NCBI GenBank assembly: GCA_016713625.1
Contig: JADJOT010000012.1
Span: 186,001 to 250,000 of the forward strand
Direction of reading: 5' to 3'
DNA: 64,000 nt
Source of the DNA: Candidatus Accumulibacter affinis
GTDB lineage: Bacteria > Pseudomonadota > Gammaproteobacteria > Burkholderiales > Rhodocyclaceae
Part shown: one piece after another, positions 38,006 through 48,114 of the stretch
Layout of the letters: every line of letters begins with the position of its first letter
How positions within the stretch are numbered: the stretch's first letter is position 1
Notes under the pieces: generated by a model
What the model was told of the DNA's origin: nothing
Database searches by the model: none
The model's input: only the letters and a program-made list of their open reading frames with translations
Made by a program: the position numbers and the translations under genes

Positions 38006-39388
38006 GTGATCAAGGTGTTCAATCATTGGTTTCATCGGAGAACGATTGCGCAGGTGGCCGTCGACCTGATGTTTCCGATTGCGTCCGTCGTCCTTGCGGC
38101 CATGTGGATCGGACATGGAGGCTACCTGGCTCTCGAGAAGGTGGCCTTCTACGCGGTGATCTTCGCGCTGACGATGATCGTCATGAACGCCTGGCTGGGC
38201 ATCTATCAACGCGTTCACAGCCGCACGCGGGAGGAGACGCGGGCCCGCGCAGTGCTGTCTTTGTACCTGGCGATTCCGCTGGCCTATCTGGTGTTTGCCC
38301 TGCTGTCGGTGGCCGAGGTCGATCAAGGCTTCATGTTGCTGTCCGGCCTGGCTGCCGTCTTTGCGACCCTGGTGCGGCGCGTCCATTCGGCACACAGCAG
38401 CACGGGCTCCTTGCTCAGTCATCGCGTGCTGGTTTTTGGGGTCGGGGAGGAAGCGGAGAATGTCGGTCGTGTGCTGCGTAAATCGGATCCGGACATTCAG
38501 ATCGTCGGATTTTATCCTTCGGCTACGGATACCGAGGTGGTCGTCCCTTCGCAGGTGGTTCTGTCGCAAGAGCGCTCGCTATCCGACACCGCACATTCGC
38601 TGCGGGTCGACGAGATCATTGTTGCCGTGCGTGAGCGGCGCGGCGGCGCCCTTCCCCTGCGCGAACTCCTTGACTGCAAACTGTCCGGCGTCCGGGTTCT
38701 CGACCTGGCAAGTTACTTCGAGCGTGCCCTCGGGCAGATTCGTCTTGATTCCCTGCGCGTTGGCTGGCTGATTTTTGGCGAAGGCTTTCGGCAGAGTTGG
38801 CGGCGGGCCAGTGTCAAGCGTCTGTTCGATATCGTGGTGGCGTCCTGTCTGCTACTGATGGCGGTGCCCGTGATGCTGCTGACAGCGACCCTGATCGTTC
38901 TGGAAGACGGGCTTTCGGTCTTTTATCGGCAGGAGCGGGTGGGTCTCGATGGTCGTCTGTTCAAAGTCATCAAGTTCCGCAGCATGCGCAACGACGCCGA
39001 GAGCGATGGCACGCCGCGCTGGGCGACGGTGAATGATGATCGTGTGACGCGCGTTGGCCGCATTATCCGCAAGCTGCGTATTGATGAGTTGCCGCAGCTC
39101 TACAACGTCCTGACGGGGGACATGAGCCTGGTTGGCCCGCGTCCGGAGCGTCCCTACTTTGTTGACCAGCTGACCCGCGACATCCCGTTCTACGCCGTAC
39201 GGCACAGCGTCAAGCCAGGACTGACCGGCTGGGCGCAGGTCAGCTACCACTACGGATCGACAGTCGATGACTCGGTGCAAAAGCTGCAGTACGACCTGTA
39301 CTACGTCAAGAACCATACCCTGTTTCTGGATCTCCTGGTTCTCTTTGAAACGGTCGGCGTGGTGTTGACCGGCAAGGGTGCGCGGTGA
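38006..39388 (+). CDS. Undecaprenyl-phosphate sugar phosphotransferase, EpsB/exosortase-associated type
   Basis: 460 residues. Four or five membrane helices (about 18-120), a Rossmann-like region (RVLVFGVGEEAENVGRVL), then the bacterial sugar transferase domain (about 265-460) with a hydrophobic anchor and FRSMRNDAE, LRIDELPQLYNVLTGDMSLVGPRPE and KPGLTGWAQV. It initiates repeat-unit synthesis by moving a hexose-1-phosphate to the lipid carrier in the inner membrane. The PrsK and PrsR genes directly downstream place it with the PEP-CTERM/exosortase type. The GTG start at 38006 has AAGGAG seven bases upstream. Confidence 0.9.
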   Translation: MIKVFNHWFHRRTIAQVAVDLMFPIASVVLAAMWIGHGGYLALEKVAFYAVIFALTMIVMNAWLGIYQRVHSRTREETRARAVLSLYLAIPLAYLVFALLSVAEVDQGFMLLSGLAAVFATLVRRVHSAHSSTGSLLSHRVLVFGVGEEAENVGRVLRKSDPDIQIVGFYPSATDTEVVVPSQVVLSQERSLSDTAHSLRVDEIIVAVRERRGGALPLRELLDCKLSGVRVLDLASYFERALGQIRLDSLRVGWLIFGEGFRQSWRRASVKRLFDIVVASCLLLMAVPVMLLTATLIVLEDGLSVFYRQERVGLDGRLFKVIKFRSMRNDAESDGTPRWATVNDDRVTRVGRIIRKLRIDELPQLYNVLTGDMSLVGPRPERPYFVDQLTRDIPFYAVRHSVKPGLTGWAQVSYHYGSTVDDSVQKLQYDLYYVKNHTLFLDLLVLFETVGVVLTGKGAR

Positions 39389-39439
39389 GCCGCGGGCGGT
39401 TGTCTGGCTGGTGCGAAGGCGAAAGGATTGGCGGCCGTA

Positions 39440-41545
39440 ATGGATAGCAAGATGGCGATTTTGGCGGCGTGGAGTTACGGGCTGGCAGCCGTCCTCGCGG
39501 CCGTTCTGACGATCTACCTGGCGTCTGGCTGGCGTGTTGGTGGTCGCAGTCGCGCGATGTGCCTGGCGGTTGGCCTGTGTGCGCTGTGGGGGGCGCTGGG
39601 GCTGGCATTCGCACTTACCGGGCAGCTGATTTTTCTCGCCGGCAACTTGTTGGCCGATGCCCTGCGGTTCGGTGGGTGGTATTTGTTTCTCCTCGTCCTG
39701 ATGCAGCCGGAGTCGGCCGACCGCCCGAGTTCGCCGGTGCTGTCGGGTTGGTTGATCGGGATCGCGGGGTTGCTCTTCGCCGCTGGTTTCGCCTCGCAAG
39801 CGCTGGTCGTTGCCGGTGTCGACCTCGTCGTGCCGTCGCAGCGAGTGGCCTTGTTCTGCTCTCTGGCGATGAGCGTGTTCGGCCTGCTGCTGATCGAGCG
39901 TCTGTTCCGCAACGTTGCCTCGGACTTTCGCTGGAGCATCAAGCCGCTGTGCCTCGGGCTTGGTGGCGTCTTCCTGTTCGACCTGTATCTGTTCTCGGAT
40001 GCTTTGCTGTTCAACCGGGTCGACGCCGAGGCCTTCAGCATTCGCGGCTTCGCGCACGCTCTGGGCCTGCCATTGGTGGCCCTGTCGGCAATTCGCAGCC
40101 ATGACTGGAAACGACGACTGGTGATGTCGCAGCGAGCCGCTCTGCAGTCGGCGACACTGCTGATTGTCGGCACCTATCTCCTGTTCATGGCAGCTGCCGG
40201 CTATTATGTCCGTTTCTTTGGCGGTGAATGGGGGCGGGCACTGCAGTTGGCGCTGCTTTTTGCGGCTCTGCTACTGCTGGTCGCGCTGATGTTTTCGGGG
40301 TCGATGCGGGCGAGATTGCGCGTGCAGGTGGGCAAGCACTTCTTCAGCTACCGCTACGACTACCGTGAGGAGTGGTTGCGATTTACCCACACGCTTTCCT
40401 CACAAGGCGGTTTCTCGGGCATGGGACGACACGTTGTGCGTGGGTTGGCGGACATGGTCGAGAGTCCGAGCGGTGCGCTGTGGCTGCAGGATCCATCGGG
40501 CAGGTTCTTTGCTCAGGCAGCGTTCTGGAACATGCCCGCTTCGCCGGCCACCGAGGATGTGGACAGCCCCCTGTGCAAATTCTTGCTCGACAGTGGCTGG
40601 GTGATCAACCTCGAAGAGTATCGTTCTCTGCCACGTCGTTATGATGGTCTCGAACTTCCAGCGTGGCTGGTCGAGGTACCGAATGCCTGGCTGGTAGTCC
40701 CCTTGACGACCGGTAACGAATTGATTGCATTCGTTGTTCTGGCGACAGCCAGAACCCGAATTGATGTCAATTGGGAGGTCAACGACCTGTTGAAAACGGC
40801 TGCTCGGCAGGCTGGCGCCTTTCTTGGACAGATGCAGGCCAGCGAGGCCCTGCTCGAGGTGCGCAAGTTCGACTCGTTCAATCGCATGTCGGCCTTTGTC
40901 GTACATGACCTGAAGAACATCGTTACGCAGTTGTCGCTGATGCTCAAGAACGCCGAGCGCCATCGTGATAACCCCGAATTTCAGAAAGACATGCTGATGA
41001 CCGTTGAACACTCTGTCGAGCGCATGCGCAAGCTGATGATGCAACTGCGTGAAGGCGCGACGCCGCTGGATGGTCCGCGTGGTATTGACCTGGCGGATGT
41101 AATTCGGCGTATTCAGACCGCCAAGTCGGGTCAGGGCAGGGATGTCGAGTTGGCGATCGAAGACAGGCTCGTTGCTCGCGGACACGAAGAGCGCATCGAG
41201 CGGGTGATCGGCCATCTGGTGCAGAACGCCCTGGATGCCACCGAGCAAAGTGGCCGGGTGTGGGTCAGGCTTGCCCGGCAAGGAACGCATGCCCTCGTCG
41301 AAGTCGGTGATAGCGGCCACGGAATGAGTCCCGATTTCGTTCGCGAGCGTCTGTTCAAGCCCTTCCAGACGACCAAGCCGACGGGAATGGGGATTGGTGC
41401 GTACGAGAGCTTTCAGTATGTTCATGAACTGGGCGGCAAACTGTCGGTGGAGAGCGCGGTGGATGTCGGGACGCAGGTGAACCTGTTGCTGCCATTGTTT
41501 GATACGGGGCAAACCGCCGACGATCTGCCAAAGGAGTTGGCATGA
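39440..41545 (+). CDS. prsK: PEP-CTERM system histidine kinase PrsK
   Basis: 701 residues: about nine membrane helices in the first 290, a GAF-like region (about 310-465), then a kinase core with His489 in FVVHDLKNIVTQL and an ATPase domain with NALDATEQSGRV (N box), DSGHGMSPDF and GMGIGAYESFQYVHELGG. The VVHDLKN box and the multi-helix N-terminus are typical of PrsK. Starts at ATG 39440; a TTG 12 bp earlier is possible. Its end overlaps prsR by 4 bp, so the kinase and regulator are co-translated. Expected to phosphorylate PrsR. Confidence 0.92.
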   Translation: MDSKMAILAAWSYGLAAVLAAVLTIYLASGWRVGGRSRAMCLAVGLCALWGALGLAFALTGQLIFLAGNLLADALRFGGWYLFLLVLMQPESADRPSSPVLSGWLIGIAGLLFAAGFASQALVVAGVDLVVPSQRVALFCSLAMSVFGLLLIERLFRNVASDFRWSIKPLCLGLGGVFLFDLYLFSDALLFNRVDAEAFSIRGFAHALGLPLVALSAIRSHDWKRRLVMSQRAALQSATLLIVGTYLLFMAAAGYYVRFFGGEWGRALQLALLFAALLLLVALMFSGSMRARLRVQVGKHFFSYRYDYREEWLRFTHTLSSQGGFSGMGRHVVRGLADMVESPSGALWLQDPSGRFFAQAAFWNMPASPATEDVDSPLCKFLLDSGWVINLEEYRSLPRRYDGLELPAWLVEVPNAWLVVPLTTGNELIAFVVLATARTRIDVNWEVNDLLKTAARQAGAFLGQMQASEALLEVRKFDSFNRMSAFVVHDLKNIVTQLSLMLKNAERHRDNPEFQKDMLMTVEHSVERMRKLMMQLREGATPLDGPRGIDLADVIRRIQTAKSGQGRDVELAIEDRLVARGHEERIERVIGHLVQNALDATEQSGRVWVRLARQGTHALVEVGDSGHGMSPDFVRERLFKPFQTTKPTGMGIGAYESFQYVHELGGKLSVESAVDVGTQVNLLLPLFDTGQTADDLPKELA

Positions 41546-42900
41546 GTGCCGAAAAGTTGCCGCACCTGCTCATCGTCGAGGACGACCGGGCGCTGCAGAA
41601 GCAGATTCGCTGGGCTTTTGACCAGTACGAGGCGCTGACCGCGGATGATCGCGAGAGTGCACTGCTGTTGGTGCGGCGTTTTCAGCCACCGGTCGTGACG
41701 ATGGATCTTGGCTTGCCGCCCGATGCCGATTCGGTTTCCGAAGGTTTCAAGCTGCTCGAAGAGATCCTGACGCTGGCGCCGGACACCAAAGTCATTGTCC
41801 TCACCGGTCAGAATGATCGAGCCAACGCGCTGCGCGCGGTCGCTCTGGGCGCCTACGATTTTTTTGCCAAACCCTTCGAGATCGAGATGCTCGGCCTGAC
41901 CATTCAGCGTGCCTTTCGCCTCCACGAACTGCAACAGGAGAACGAACGCCTGCAGGCAATGCAGCAGCCGGATGTGCTGTCCGGGCTGATTACCCGCGAC
42001 CCCGAGTTGCTGCGCGTCTGCCGCACCATCGAGCGGGTTGGCGTCACCGACGCGACGGTCTTGCTGCTCGGTGAGAGTGGAACCGGCAAGGAATTGCTGG
42101 CGCGCGGCGTGCATGCGGCGTCGCCACGGCGTCGCGAGCGTTTCATTGCCATCAACTGTGCGGCGATTCCGGAACATCTGCTGGAAAGCGAGCTTTTTGG
42201 CTACGAGAAGGGAGCGTTCACCGGCGCCGCCAAGACCACCCAGGGCAAGATCGAAACCGCCAACAATGGCACGCTGATGCTCGACGAGATTGGCGACCTC
42301 CCGCATTCCCTGCAGGCCAAGTTGTTGCGATTCCTGCAGGAGCGCGTGATTGAGCGGATTGGCGGGCGGCAGGAGATCCCGGTCAACGTGCGAATCGTCT
42401 GCGCGACCCATCAGAATCTCAAATTCCTGATCAGCGAGGGACGTTTCCGCGAGGACCTGTACTATCGACTGGCGGAAATTATCGTGAACATCCCGCCCCT
42501 ACGTTGCCGCTCCGGTGATGCCGCACTGCTGGCACATGCTTTCCTGCGGCGTTTTGCCGCCGAGAACAATCGCGGTGGGATGACCCTGCGCGAGGATGCC
42601 TTGCGGACGATAGAATCACACTCCTGGCCGGGCAACGTGCGCGAACTGGAGAACTGTATCAAACGCGCGGTCATCATGGCCGACGGCAATCAGCTCACTG
42701 CCGATGACATCGGTTTGTCGGTGGACGAACAGGCGGAAGCGCTTGTGCTGGACCTGCGGCATGCGCGTGACGACGCCGAAAGGCGAGTGATCATCACTGC
42801 CCTGGCGCGCGCCGACGGCAACGTCGTCAGGGCCGCTGAGTTACTCGGCATCAGCCGACCGACGCTGTACGACATGATGCACCGATTTGGACTGAAATAA
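41542..42900 (+). CDS. prsR: PEP-CTERM-box sigma-54 response regulator PrsR
   Basis: 452 residues in NtrC layout: receiver (1-125) with Asp55 (VVTMDLGLPPD), AAA+ domain with Walker A GESGTGKE (177-184), the sigma-54-contacting GAFTGA loop (224-229) and Walker B MLDEIGDL, and a C-terminal Fis-type helix-turn-helix (VRAAELLGISRPTLYDMMHRF). It should activate sigma-54 promoters of polysaccharide and PEP-CTERM genes when phosphorylated by PrsK. The start overlaps prsK (ATGA). Confidence 0.94.
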   Translation: MSAEKLPHLLIVEDDRALQKQIRWAFDQYEALTADDRESALLLVRRFQPPVVTMDLGLPPDADSVSEGFKLLEEILTLAPDTKVIVLTGQNDRANALRAVALGAYDFFAKPFEIEMLGLTIQRAFRLHELQQENERLQAMQQPDVLSGLITRDPELLRVCRTIERVGVTDATVLLLGESGTGKELLARGVHAASPRRRERFIAINCAAIPEHLLESELFGYEKGAFTGAAKTTQGKIETANNGTLMLDEIGDLPHSLQAKLLRFLQERVIERIGGRQEIPVNVRIVCATHQNLKFLISEGRFREDLYYRLAEIIVNIPPLRCRSGDAALLAHAFLRRFAAENNRGGMTLREDALRTIESHSWPGNVRELENCIKRAVIMADGNQLTADDIGLSVDEQAEALVLDLRHARDDAERRVIITALARADGNVVRAAELLGISRPTLYDMMHRFGLK

Positions 42901-42940
42901 CGCTTTTCCTGGACCTTTCATCGACTCCCTGGACCCCACC

Positions 42941-45724
42941 ATGACTACTCATAACTCGATGCGCACGCTGCGCAAAGCCACTGCCTCGGCACTGCTGGCC
43001 ACGCTTCTCCTGGTCGGCTGTGGAGGAGACAAGCCGGAAACCACGTTGCTTTCGGCGAAGGAGTTTCTGGCGAAGAACGACCACAAGGCGGCGGCGATCC
43101 AGCTGAAGAACGCCTTGCAGCAGAACCCGCAACTTGCCGAAGCGCGCTTTCTGCTCGCCAAGGCGCTGCTCGACGGAGGTGATCCGACAGGAGCCGAGGT
43201 CGAGCTGCGCAAGGCGCAGGACTTGAACTATTCGCCCGACCAGGTGACTCCACTGCTGGCTCGCACGATGCTCATGCTTGGGCAGCCCGAGAAGGTGACC
43301 GAAGAACTGGCCAAGGCCAAGCTGACCACAGCGGAGGCTACGGCCGACCTGCAGACTTCGGTGGGTCAGGCCTACCTGATGCAGGGCAAGGAGGAGCAAG
43401 CTGCGGCTGCCTATGCAGCAGCCTCGGCGGCACAACCCGGCTATGGGCCAGCATTGCTCGGTGAGGCGCGGCTGAAAGCAGGTCGTGGCGATTTGCCAGG
43501 GGCTTTGGCCTTGCTTGACTCGGCGCTCGAGAAACAGCCGAAACTTCATGATGCGTGGCAGCTGAAGGGCGACGTTTATGGTGCGCAGGGTGATGCCGCA
43601 GGGGCCATGACTGCCTATCGGAAAGCGCTCGAAGTCAAGCCCGACTATCTCCCCGCGCATGTGGCAATTGTCAGGAGTCTGCTGGCCGAAGGCAAACTCG
43701 ACGATGCCGGCAAACAGCTCGAGGTGATCAAGCAGTTTGCCCCCAACCATCCGCAGACCCAGTATTTCCGGGCCATGCTGGCCTATCAACAGAAGGATTA
43801 TCCGGCGGCCAGGGACGCCATCCTGCTGCACCTCAAATACGTTCCAGAAAGCCCTCCTGGCCTGCAGCTGGCCGGGTTGATCGAGTATGAGCAGGGCGCC
43901 TATACGCAGGCCGAGACCTACCTGCTCAAGGCGCTGCCGCGGACACCGCAACTGGGTATGGCGCGGCGCGTCCTGATCGCGAGTTATCTGCGTAATGGCC
44001 AGCCGAGCAAAGCCCTGGGGATTCTGGAGCCGGTCCTCGACAAGATCGACAAGGATTCGAACATGTTGGCGTTGGCTGGACAGGTGTATCTGCAGAACGG
44101 CCAGGTCGACAAAGCCGGGACCTACTTTGCCAAGGCCGCGGCTCTTGACCCGCAGAACCCCGCCAAGCGCACCTCGCTGGCGATGGTCAGCATGGCGAAG
44201 GGTGATAGCGATGTGGCTCTCCGCGACCTCGAGCAGGTGGCGGCCAGCGACCCCGGAAACCGCGCAGATCTGGCGTTGATCGCGGCGCACCTGCAGCGAC
44301 GCGAATTCGATCAGGCGCTGAAAGCCATCGCCGGGCTGGAGAAGAAGCAGCCGACCAACCCGTTGGTATATAACCTGCGCGGGACGGCGTTGCTCGGCAA
44401 GCGCGATCCTGCGGCTGCCCGCAAGGGCTTCGAGAAGGCCCTGGAGTTGAACCCGGCTTACTTCCCGGCAGCCGCCAATCTAGCCAATCTCGACCTTGCC
44501 GACAAGAAACCGGAAGACGCCAGGAAGCGCTTCGAGTCGGTGCTGGCCAAGGACCCGAAGAATGTGCAGGCGCTCATGGCGCTCGCCCAGATGCGTGCGA
44601 ATGCCGGTGGTACGACCGAAGAGGTAGCGACCCTGATCGGCAAGGCAGTGACGGCAAATCCGACCGATCCAGCGCCGCGCCTGGCGCTGGTTGGCCTGTA
44701 TCTGGGCAAGAAGGAAGTCAAGAGCGCTCTCTCGGCGGCCCAGGATGCGGTGGCCGCCATCCCCGACCGGCCGGAGATCCTCGATGCTGCCGGACGCGCC
44801 CAGCAGGCTGCCGAGGACTACCATCAGGCCCTTGCCACCTACACCAAGCTGGCGGCGCTGAGCCCGGATTCTCCACTTCCCTATCTGCGCATGGCCGAAG
44901 TACAAATGGCCGCCAAGAACAAGCAGGCGGCGCTGGAGAGTCTGCAGAAAGCGCTCAAGGTAAAGCACGATTCACTGGAGGCGCAACGCGGCATCATGAT
45001 CCTTGATCTCGATGCCGGCCGTACCAAGGAAGCCCTGGCGGTCGCCAAGGAAGTGCAGAAACAGCGCCCCAAGGAGGCGGTGGGCTATATCTTCGAGGGT
45101 GACGCGCATGCCTCGCAGAAGGCCTGGGTGGAGGCTGCCGGCGCGTATCGCGCGGGACTCAAGGAAGCCGGAACCGGCGATCTGGCAATCAAGCTGCATA
45201 CGGCGCTGCTGGCCGGCGGCAATGGCGCCGAGGCCGACAAGTTTGCCGAAACGTGGCTCAAGGAACATGCCAAGGATGCCCGCTTCCGCCTCTATCTGGC
45301 CGAAATGGCGGCTACCCGCAAGGACTATGCAGGCGCCGTCAAGCAGTACCGCATCCTGCTCGACGCGCAACCCGACAACCCGGCTTTGCTCAACAACATG
45401 GCGTGGGTGGCTGGTCAACTCAAGGACCCGAAGGCGATCGAGTACGCCGAGAAGGCCAACCGGCTGGCACCTGATCAACCTGCGCTGATGGACACGCTCG
45501 GTGTCCTGCTGATGGACAAGGGCGATACTGCTCGCGGTCTCGATCTTCTCAAGAAGGCCGTGGCGTTGGCGCCGCAGGCGTCGCAGATTCGTCTCAATTA
45601 CGCCAGGGCGCTGATCAAGGCCGGCAAGAACAGTGACGCCAGGAGTGAACTGGATCAGCTCGCCAAGCTGGGCGACAAGTTCCCGGCGCAGACCGAGGTG
45701 GCCCAGTTGCTCAAGGGGCTGTAG
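42941..45724 (+). CDS. prsT: PEP-CTERM system TPR lipoprotein PrsT
   Basis: 927 residues. A signal peptide with lipobox (LLATLLLVGCGGDKPE) predicts a lipoprotein. The rest is about 22-24 TPR repeats (e.g. HKAAAIQLKNALQQNPQLAE, NPALLNNMAWVAGQLKDPKA). Length and layout match PrsT, the tetratricopeptide partner encoded with prsK/prsR; it is thought to help assemble or export the exopolysaccharide. It begins 40 bp after prsR, so the cluster is probably one operon. Confidence 0.92.
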   Translation: MTTHNSMRTLRKATASALLATLLLVGCGGDKPETTLLSAKEFLAKNDHKAAAIQLKNALQQNPQLAEARFLLAKALLDGGDPTGAEVELRKAQDLNYSPDQVTPLLARTMLMLGQPEKVTEELAKAKLTTAEATADLQTSVGQAYLMQGKEEQAAAAYAAASAAQPGYGPALLGEARLKAGRGDLPGALALLDSALEKQPKLHDAWQLKGDVYGAQGDAAGAMTAYRKALEVKPDYLPAHVAIVRSLLAEGKLDDAGKQLEVIKQFAPNHPQTQYFRAMLAYQQKDYPAARDAILLHLKYVPESPPGLQLAGLIEYEQGAYTQAETYLLKALPRTPQLGMARRVLIASYLRNGQPSKALGILEPVLDKIDKDSNMLALAGQVYLQNGQVDKAGTYFAKAAALDPQNPAKRTSLAMVSMAKGDSDVALRDLEQVAASDPGNRADLALIAAHLQRREFDQALKAIAGLEKKQPTNPLVYNLRGTALLGKRDPAAARKGFEKALELNPAYFPAAANLANLDLADKKPEDARKRFESVLAKDPKNVQALMALAQMRANAGGTTEEVATLIGKAVTANPTDPAPRLALVGLYLGKKEVKSALSAAQDAVAAIPDRPEILDAAGRAQQAAEDYHQALATYTKLAALSPDSPLPYLRMAEVQMAAKNKQAALESLQKALKVKHDSLEAQRGIMILDLDAGRTKEALAVAKEVQKQRPKEAVGYIFEGDAHASQKAWVEAAGAYRAGLKEAGTGDLAIKLHTALLAGGNGAEADKFAETWLKEHAKDARFRLYLAEMAATRKDYAGAVKQYRILLDAQPDNPALLNNMAWVAGQLKDPKAIEYAEKANRLAPDQPALMDTLGVLLMDKGDTARGLDLLKKAVALAPQASQIRLNYARALIKAGKNSDARSELDQLAKLGDKFPAQTEVAQLLKGL

Positions 45725-45772
45725 GGCGCTGGTGTCGCTGGATATGACTAACGCGTGGTGAATGGAGATTTG

Positions 45773-47053
45773 ATGGATATTGTTGCGGTGGTGGGTTTGG
45801 GATACGTCGGTTTGCCGCTGGCCGTCGAGTTTGGCAAGAAGGGCCGGACGATCGGCTTCGATCTGTCGGAAAGCAAGGTGGCCAGCTACCGACAGCATGT
45901 CGATCCGACCGGCGAAGTCAGCAGTGCCGACCTCGAGGCAGCGACCTATCTGGAGGTGGGTACCGATGCGAAGGCGCTGGCCGAGGCGGATTTCGTCATT
46001 GTTGCGGTGCCGACACCCGTCGATCAGGCGCACCAGCCGGATTTCGGGCCGCTGATCGGGTCCTCCGAGGCGGTCGGCCGGAACCTGAAACGCGGTGCCA
46101 CGATCGTATTCGAGTCGACGGTCTACCCTGGCGCGACCGAGGAAGTCTGCATTCCGATCATCGAGAAACACTCCGGAATGAAGTGGAAGAAGGACTTTTT
46201 TGTCGGCTATTCTCCGGAGCGGATCAACCCCGGCGACAAGGCGCGGACGCTGACGAAGATCGTCAAGGTGGTCTCCGGTGATACCCCGGAAACGCTGGAG
46301 CGGGTCAGGCAGGTTTATGGCAGCGTGATCACGGCCGGCGTGTATGCTGCCTCCAGCATCAAGGTCGCCGAGGCTGCCAAAGTGATCGAGAACACTCAGC
46401 GCGATCTCAATATTGCCTTGATGAACGAGCTGGCCATCATTTTTGATCGCATTGGCATTGATACCGTCGAGGTCCTGGAAGCGGCTGGAAGCAAGTGGAA
46501 CTTCCTTCCCTTCCGCCCCGGCCTGGTCGGCGGCCACTGTATCGGGGTTGATCCGTATTACCTGACGCACAAGGCGGAGATGCTGGGTTACCATCCGGAG
46601 GTGATCAACGCCGGTCGCCGGATCAACGACGGAATGGGAAAGTTCATCGCCGAGCAGACGGTAAAGCAGTTGATTCGCAATGGCTGGCAGGTCAAGGATG
46701 CGCCGATCATCGTCCTTGGTCTGACCTTCAAGGAGGACTGCCCGGACCTGCGCAACTCTCGCGTCATCGATGTGATCCGCGAACTCGAGTCTTATGGCGC
46801 GCGGGTGCTGGTGCATGAGCCGGTTGCCGACGCAGCCGAGGCCTACCATGAATACGGTGTCGAACTGACGGCGTGGGAGCAACTGCCGGTGGCAGCGGCG
46901 ATTGTCGCAGCCGTTGCCCATCGCCAGTTCCAGGAACGGCCGCTGAGTGATTATGTCGGCAAGCTGCAGAAGGGTGGCGTCCTGACCGATGTGAAAAGCA
47001 TGTTCAGTGAAGCGCAACTGGTGGCACAGGGGGTGACGGTGTGGCGTCTTTGA
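45773..47053 (+). CDS. tviB: UDP-N-acetyl-glucosamine/galactosamine 6-dehydrogenase (TviB/WbpA type)
   Basis: 426 residues. N-terminal NAD-binding fold (VAVVGLGYVGLPLAVEFGKKG), catalytic Cys256 in GGHCIGVDPYYL and the C-terminal UDP-binding domain (LGLTFKEDCPDLRNSRVIDV). Oxidises the UDP-HexNAc to its uronic acid. KWNFLPFRPGLVGGHC matches the TviB/WbpA/WbpO branch rather than UDP-glucose dehydrogenase. ATG at 45773 has GGAG upstream; a GTG at 45755 is rejected. Overlaps tviC by 13 bp. Confidence 0.92.
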   Translation: MDIVAVVGLGYVGLPLAVEFGKKGRTIGFDLSESKVASYRQHVDPTGEVSSADLEAATYLEVGTDAKALAEADFVIVAVPTPVDQAHQPDFGPLIGSSEAVGRNLKRGATIVFESTVYPGATEEVCIPIIEKHSGMKWKKDFFVGYSPERINPGDKARTLTKIVKVVSGDTPETLERVRQVYGSVITAGVYAASSIKVAEAAKVIENTQRDLNIALMNELAIIFDRIGIDTVEVLEAAGSKWNFLPFRPGLVGGHCIGVDPYYLTHKAEMLGYHPEVINAGRRINDGMGKFIAEQTVKQLIRNGWQVKDAPIIVLGLTFKEDCPDLRNSRVIDVIRELESYGARVLVHEPVADAAEAYHEYGVELTAWEQLPVAAAIVAAVAHRQFQERPLSDYVGKLQKGGVLTDVKSMFSEAQLVAQGVTVWRL

Positions 47054-48114
47054 GCAGCCCTTCCATCCCTGCCTTCGCGGCGCTCCGCGAGCGACTTTCG
47101 GGGCAGCCGGCGCGCTGGCTGGTGACCGGCAGTGCCGGCTTCATCGGCTCGCATCTGCTCGAGAGCTTGCTCAAACTCGGCCAGACGGTGGTCAGTGTGG
47201 ACAATTTTGCTACCGGTCATCACCGAAATATCGAAGAAGTGCGCGCCCTGGTGACGCCGGAGCAATGGTTACGCCATCGTTTCATCGAGGCCGACATCTG
47301 CGATCTGGATGCCTGTCGTGAGGCCTGCCGTGGTATTGATCTGGTGCTTCACCAGGCGGCGCTGGGTTCGGTGCCACGCTCGCTGGCCAATCCGCTAGCG
47401 ACCAACGCCGCCAACGTTGACGGGTTTCTCAACCTGCTGGTGGCGGCCCGCGATGCCGGGGTGAAACGCTTCGTCTATGCCGCATCGAGTTCGACCTACG
47501 GTGACCATCCGGCGCTGCCCAAGGTCGAGGATCGCATCGGTCGGCCGTTGTCGCCGTATGCAGTTACCAAACTGGTGAACGAACTGTACGCCGAGGTGTT
47601 CGCTCGTTGCTATGCCTTTCCGTCCATCGGTCTGCGCTATTTCAATGTCTTCGGGGTGCGTCAGGACCCGCAGGGTGCCTATGCAGCGGTCATCCCCCGC
47701 TGGACCCGCGCGCTGCTGCTCGGCGAGCCGGTGACCGTCAACGGTGACGGCGAAAGCAGTCGTGATTTCTGTTTCGTGGATAATGCCGTGCAGGCGAACC
47801 TGCTGGCGGCAATGACCGACGATCCGGCAGCCTTGAATCAGGTCTATAACGTGGCCGTGGATCATCGGACCACCCTCAACCGGCTCTTCGCGATTCTGCG
47901 TGACGAATTGTCGGATTTTCGGCCGCAAGTGCGCTCGGTGCAGCCGGCCTATGCAGACTTTCGCCCAGGTGACGTTCGTCACTCGCAGGCCGACATCAGC
48001 AAAGCCCGCAAGCTCCTGGGCTATCTGCCGAGCCACCGCCTTGAAGAGGGCGTCAAGGCAGCCATGCCCTGGTACATCTCGCGCTTTGCCGCAACTGACG
48101 GGGTGCCGGCATGA
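47041..48114 (+). CDS. tviC: UDP-N-acetylglucosamine(uronate) 4-epimerase, TviC/WbpP type
   Basis: 357-residue extended SDR: NAD-binding GSAGFIG (30-36) and catalytic Ser150-Tyr173-x3-Lys177 (AASSSTYG, YAVTK). The ~15 residues before the Rossmann strand (FAALRERLSGQPARWLVTG) are a mark of the WbpP/TviC group. With TviB it would supply a HexNAcA sugar for the polymer. GTG start inside the 3' end of tviB; a 4-bp overlap follows with the next gene. Confidence 0.9.
   Translation: MASLSSPSIPAFAALRERLSGQPARWLVTGSAGFIGSHLLESLLKLGQTVVSVDNFATGHHRNIEEVRALVTPEQWLRHRFIEADICDLDACREACRGIDLVLHQAALGSVPRSLANPLATNAANVDGFLNLLVAARDAGVKRFVYAASSSTYGDHPALPKVEDRIGRPLSPYAVTKLVNELYAEVFARCYAFPSIGLRYFNVFGVRQDPQGAYAAVIPRWTRALLLGEPVTVNGDGESSRDFCFVDNAVQANLLAAMTDDPAALNQVYNVAVDHRTTLNRLFAILRDELSDFRPQVRSVQPAYADFRPGDVRHSQADISKARKLLGYLPSHRLEEGVKAAMPWYISRFAATDGVPA

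Noticed and set aside
44972..47017. 681-codon minus-strand frame opposite prsT and tviB
   Set aside because: Spans the complement of two recognised genes and has no independent similarity.
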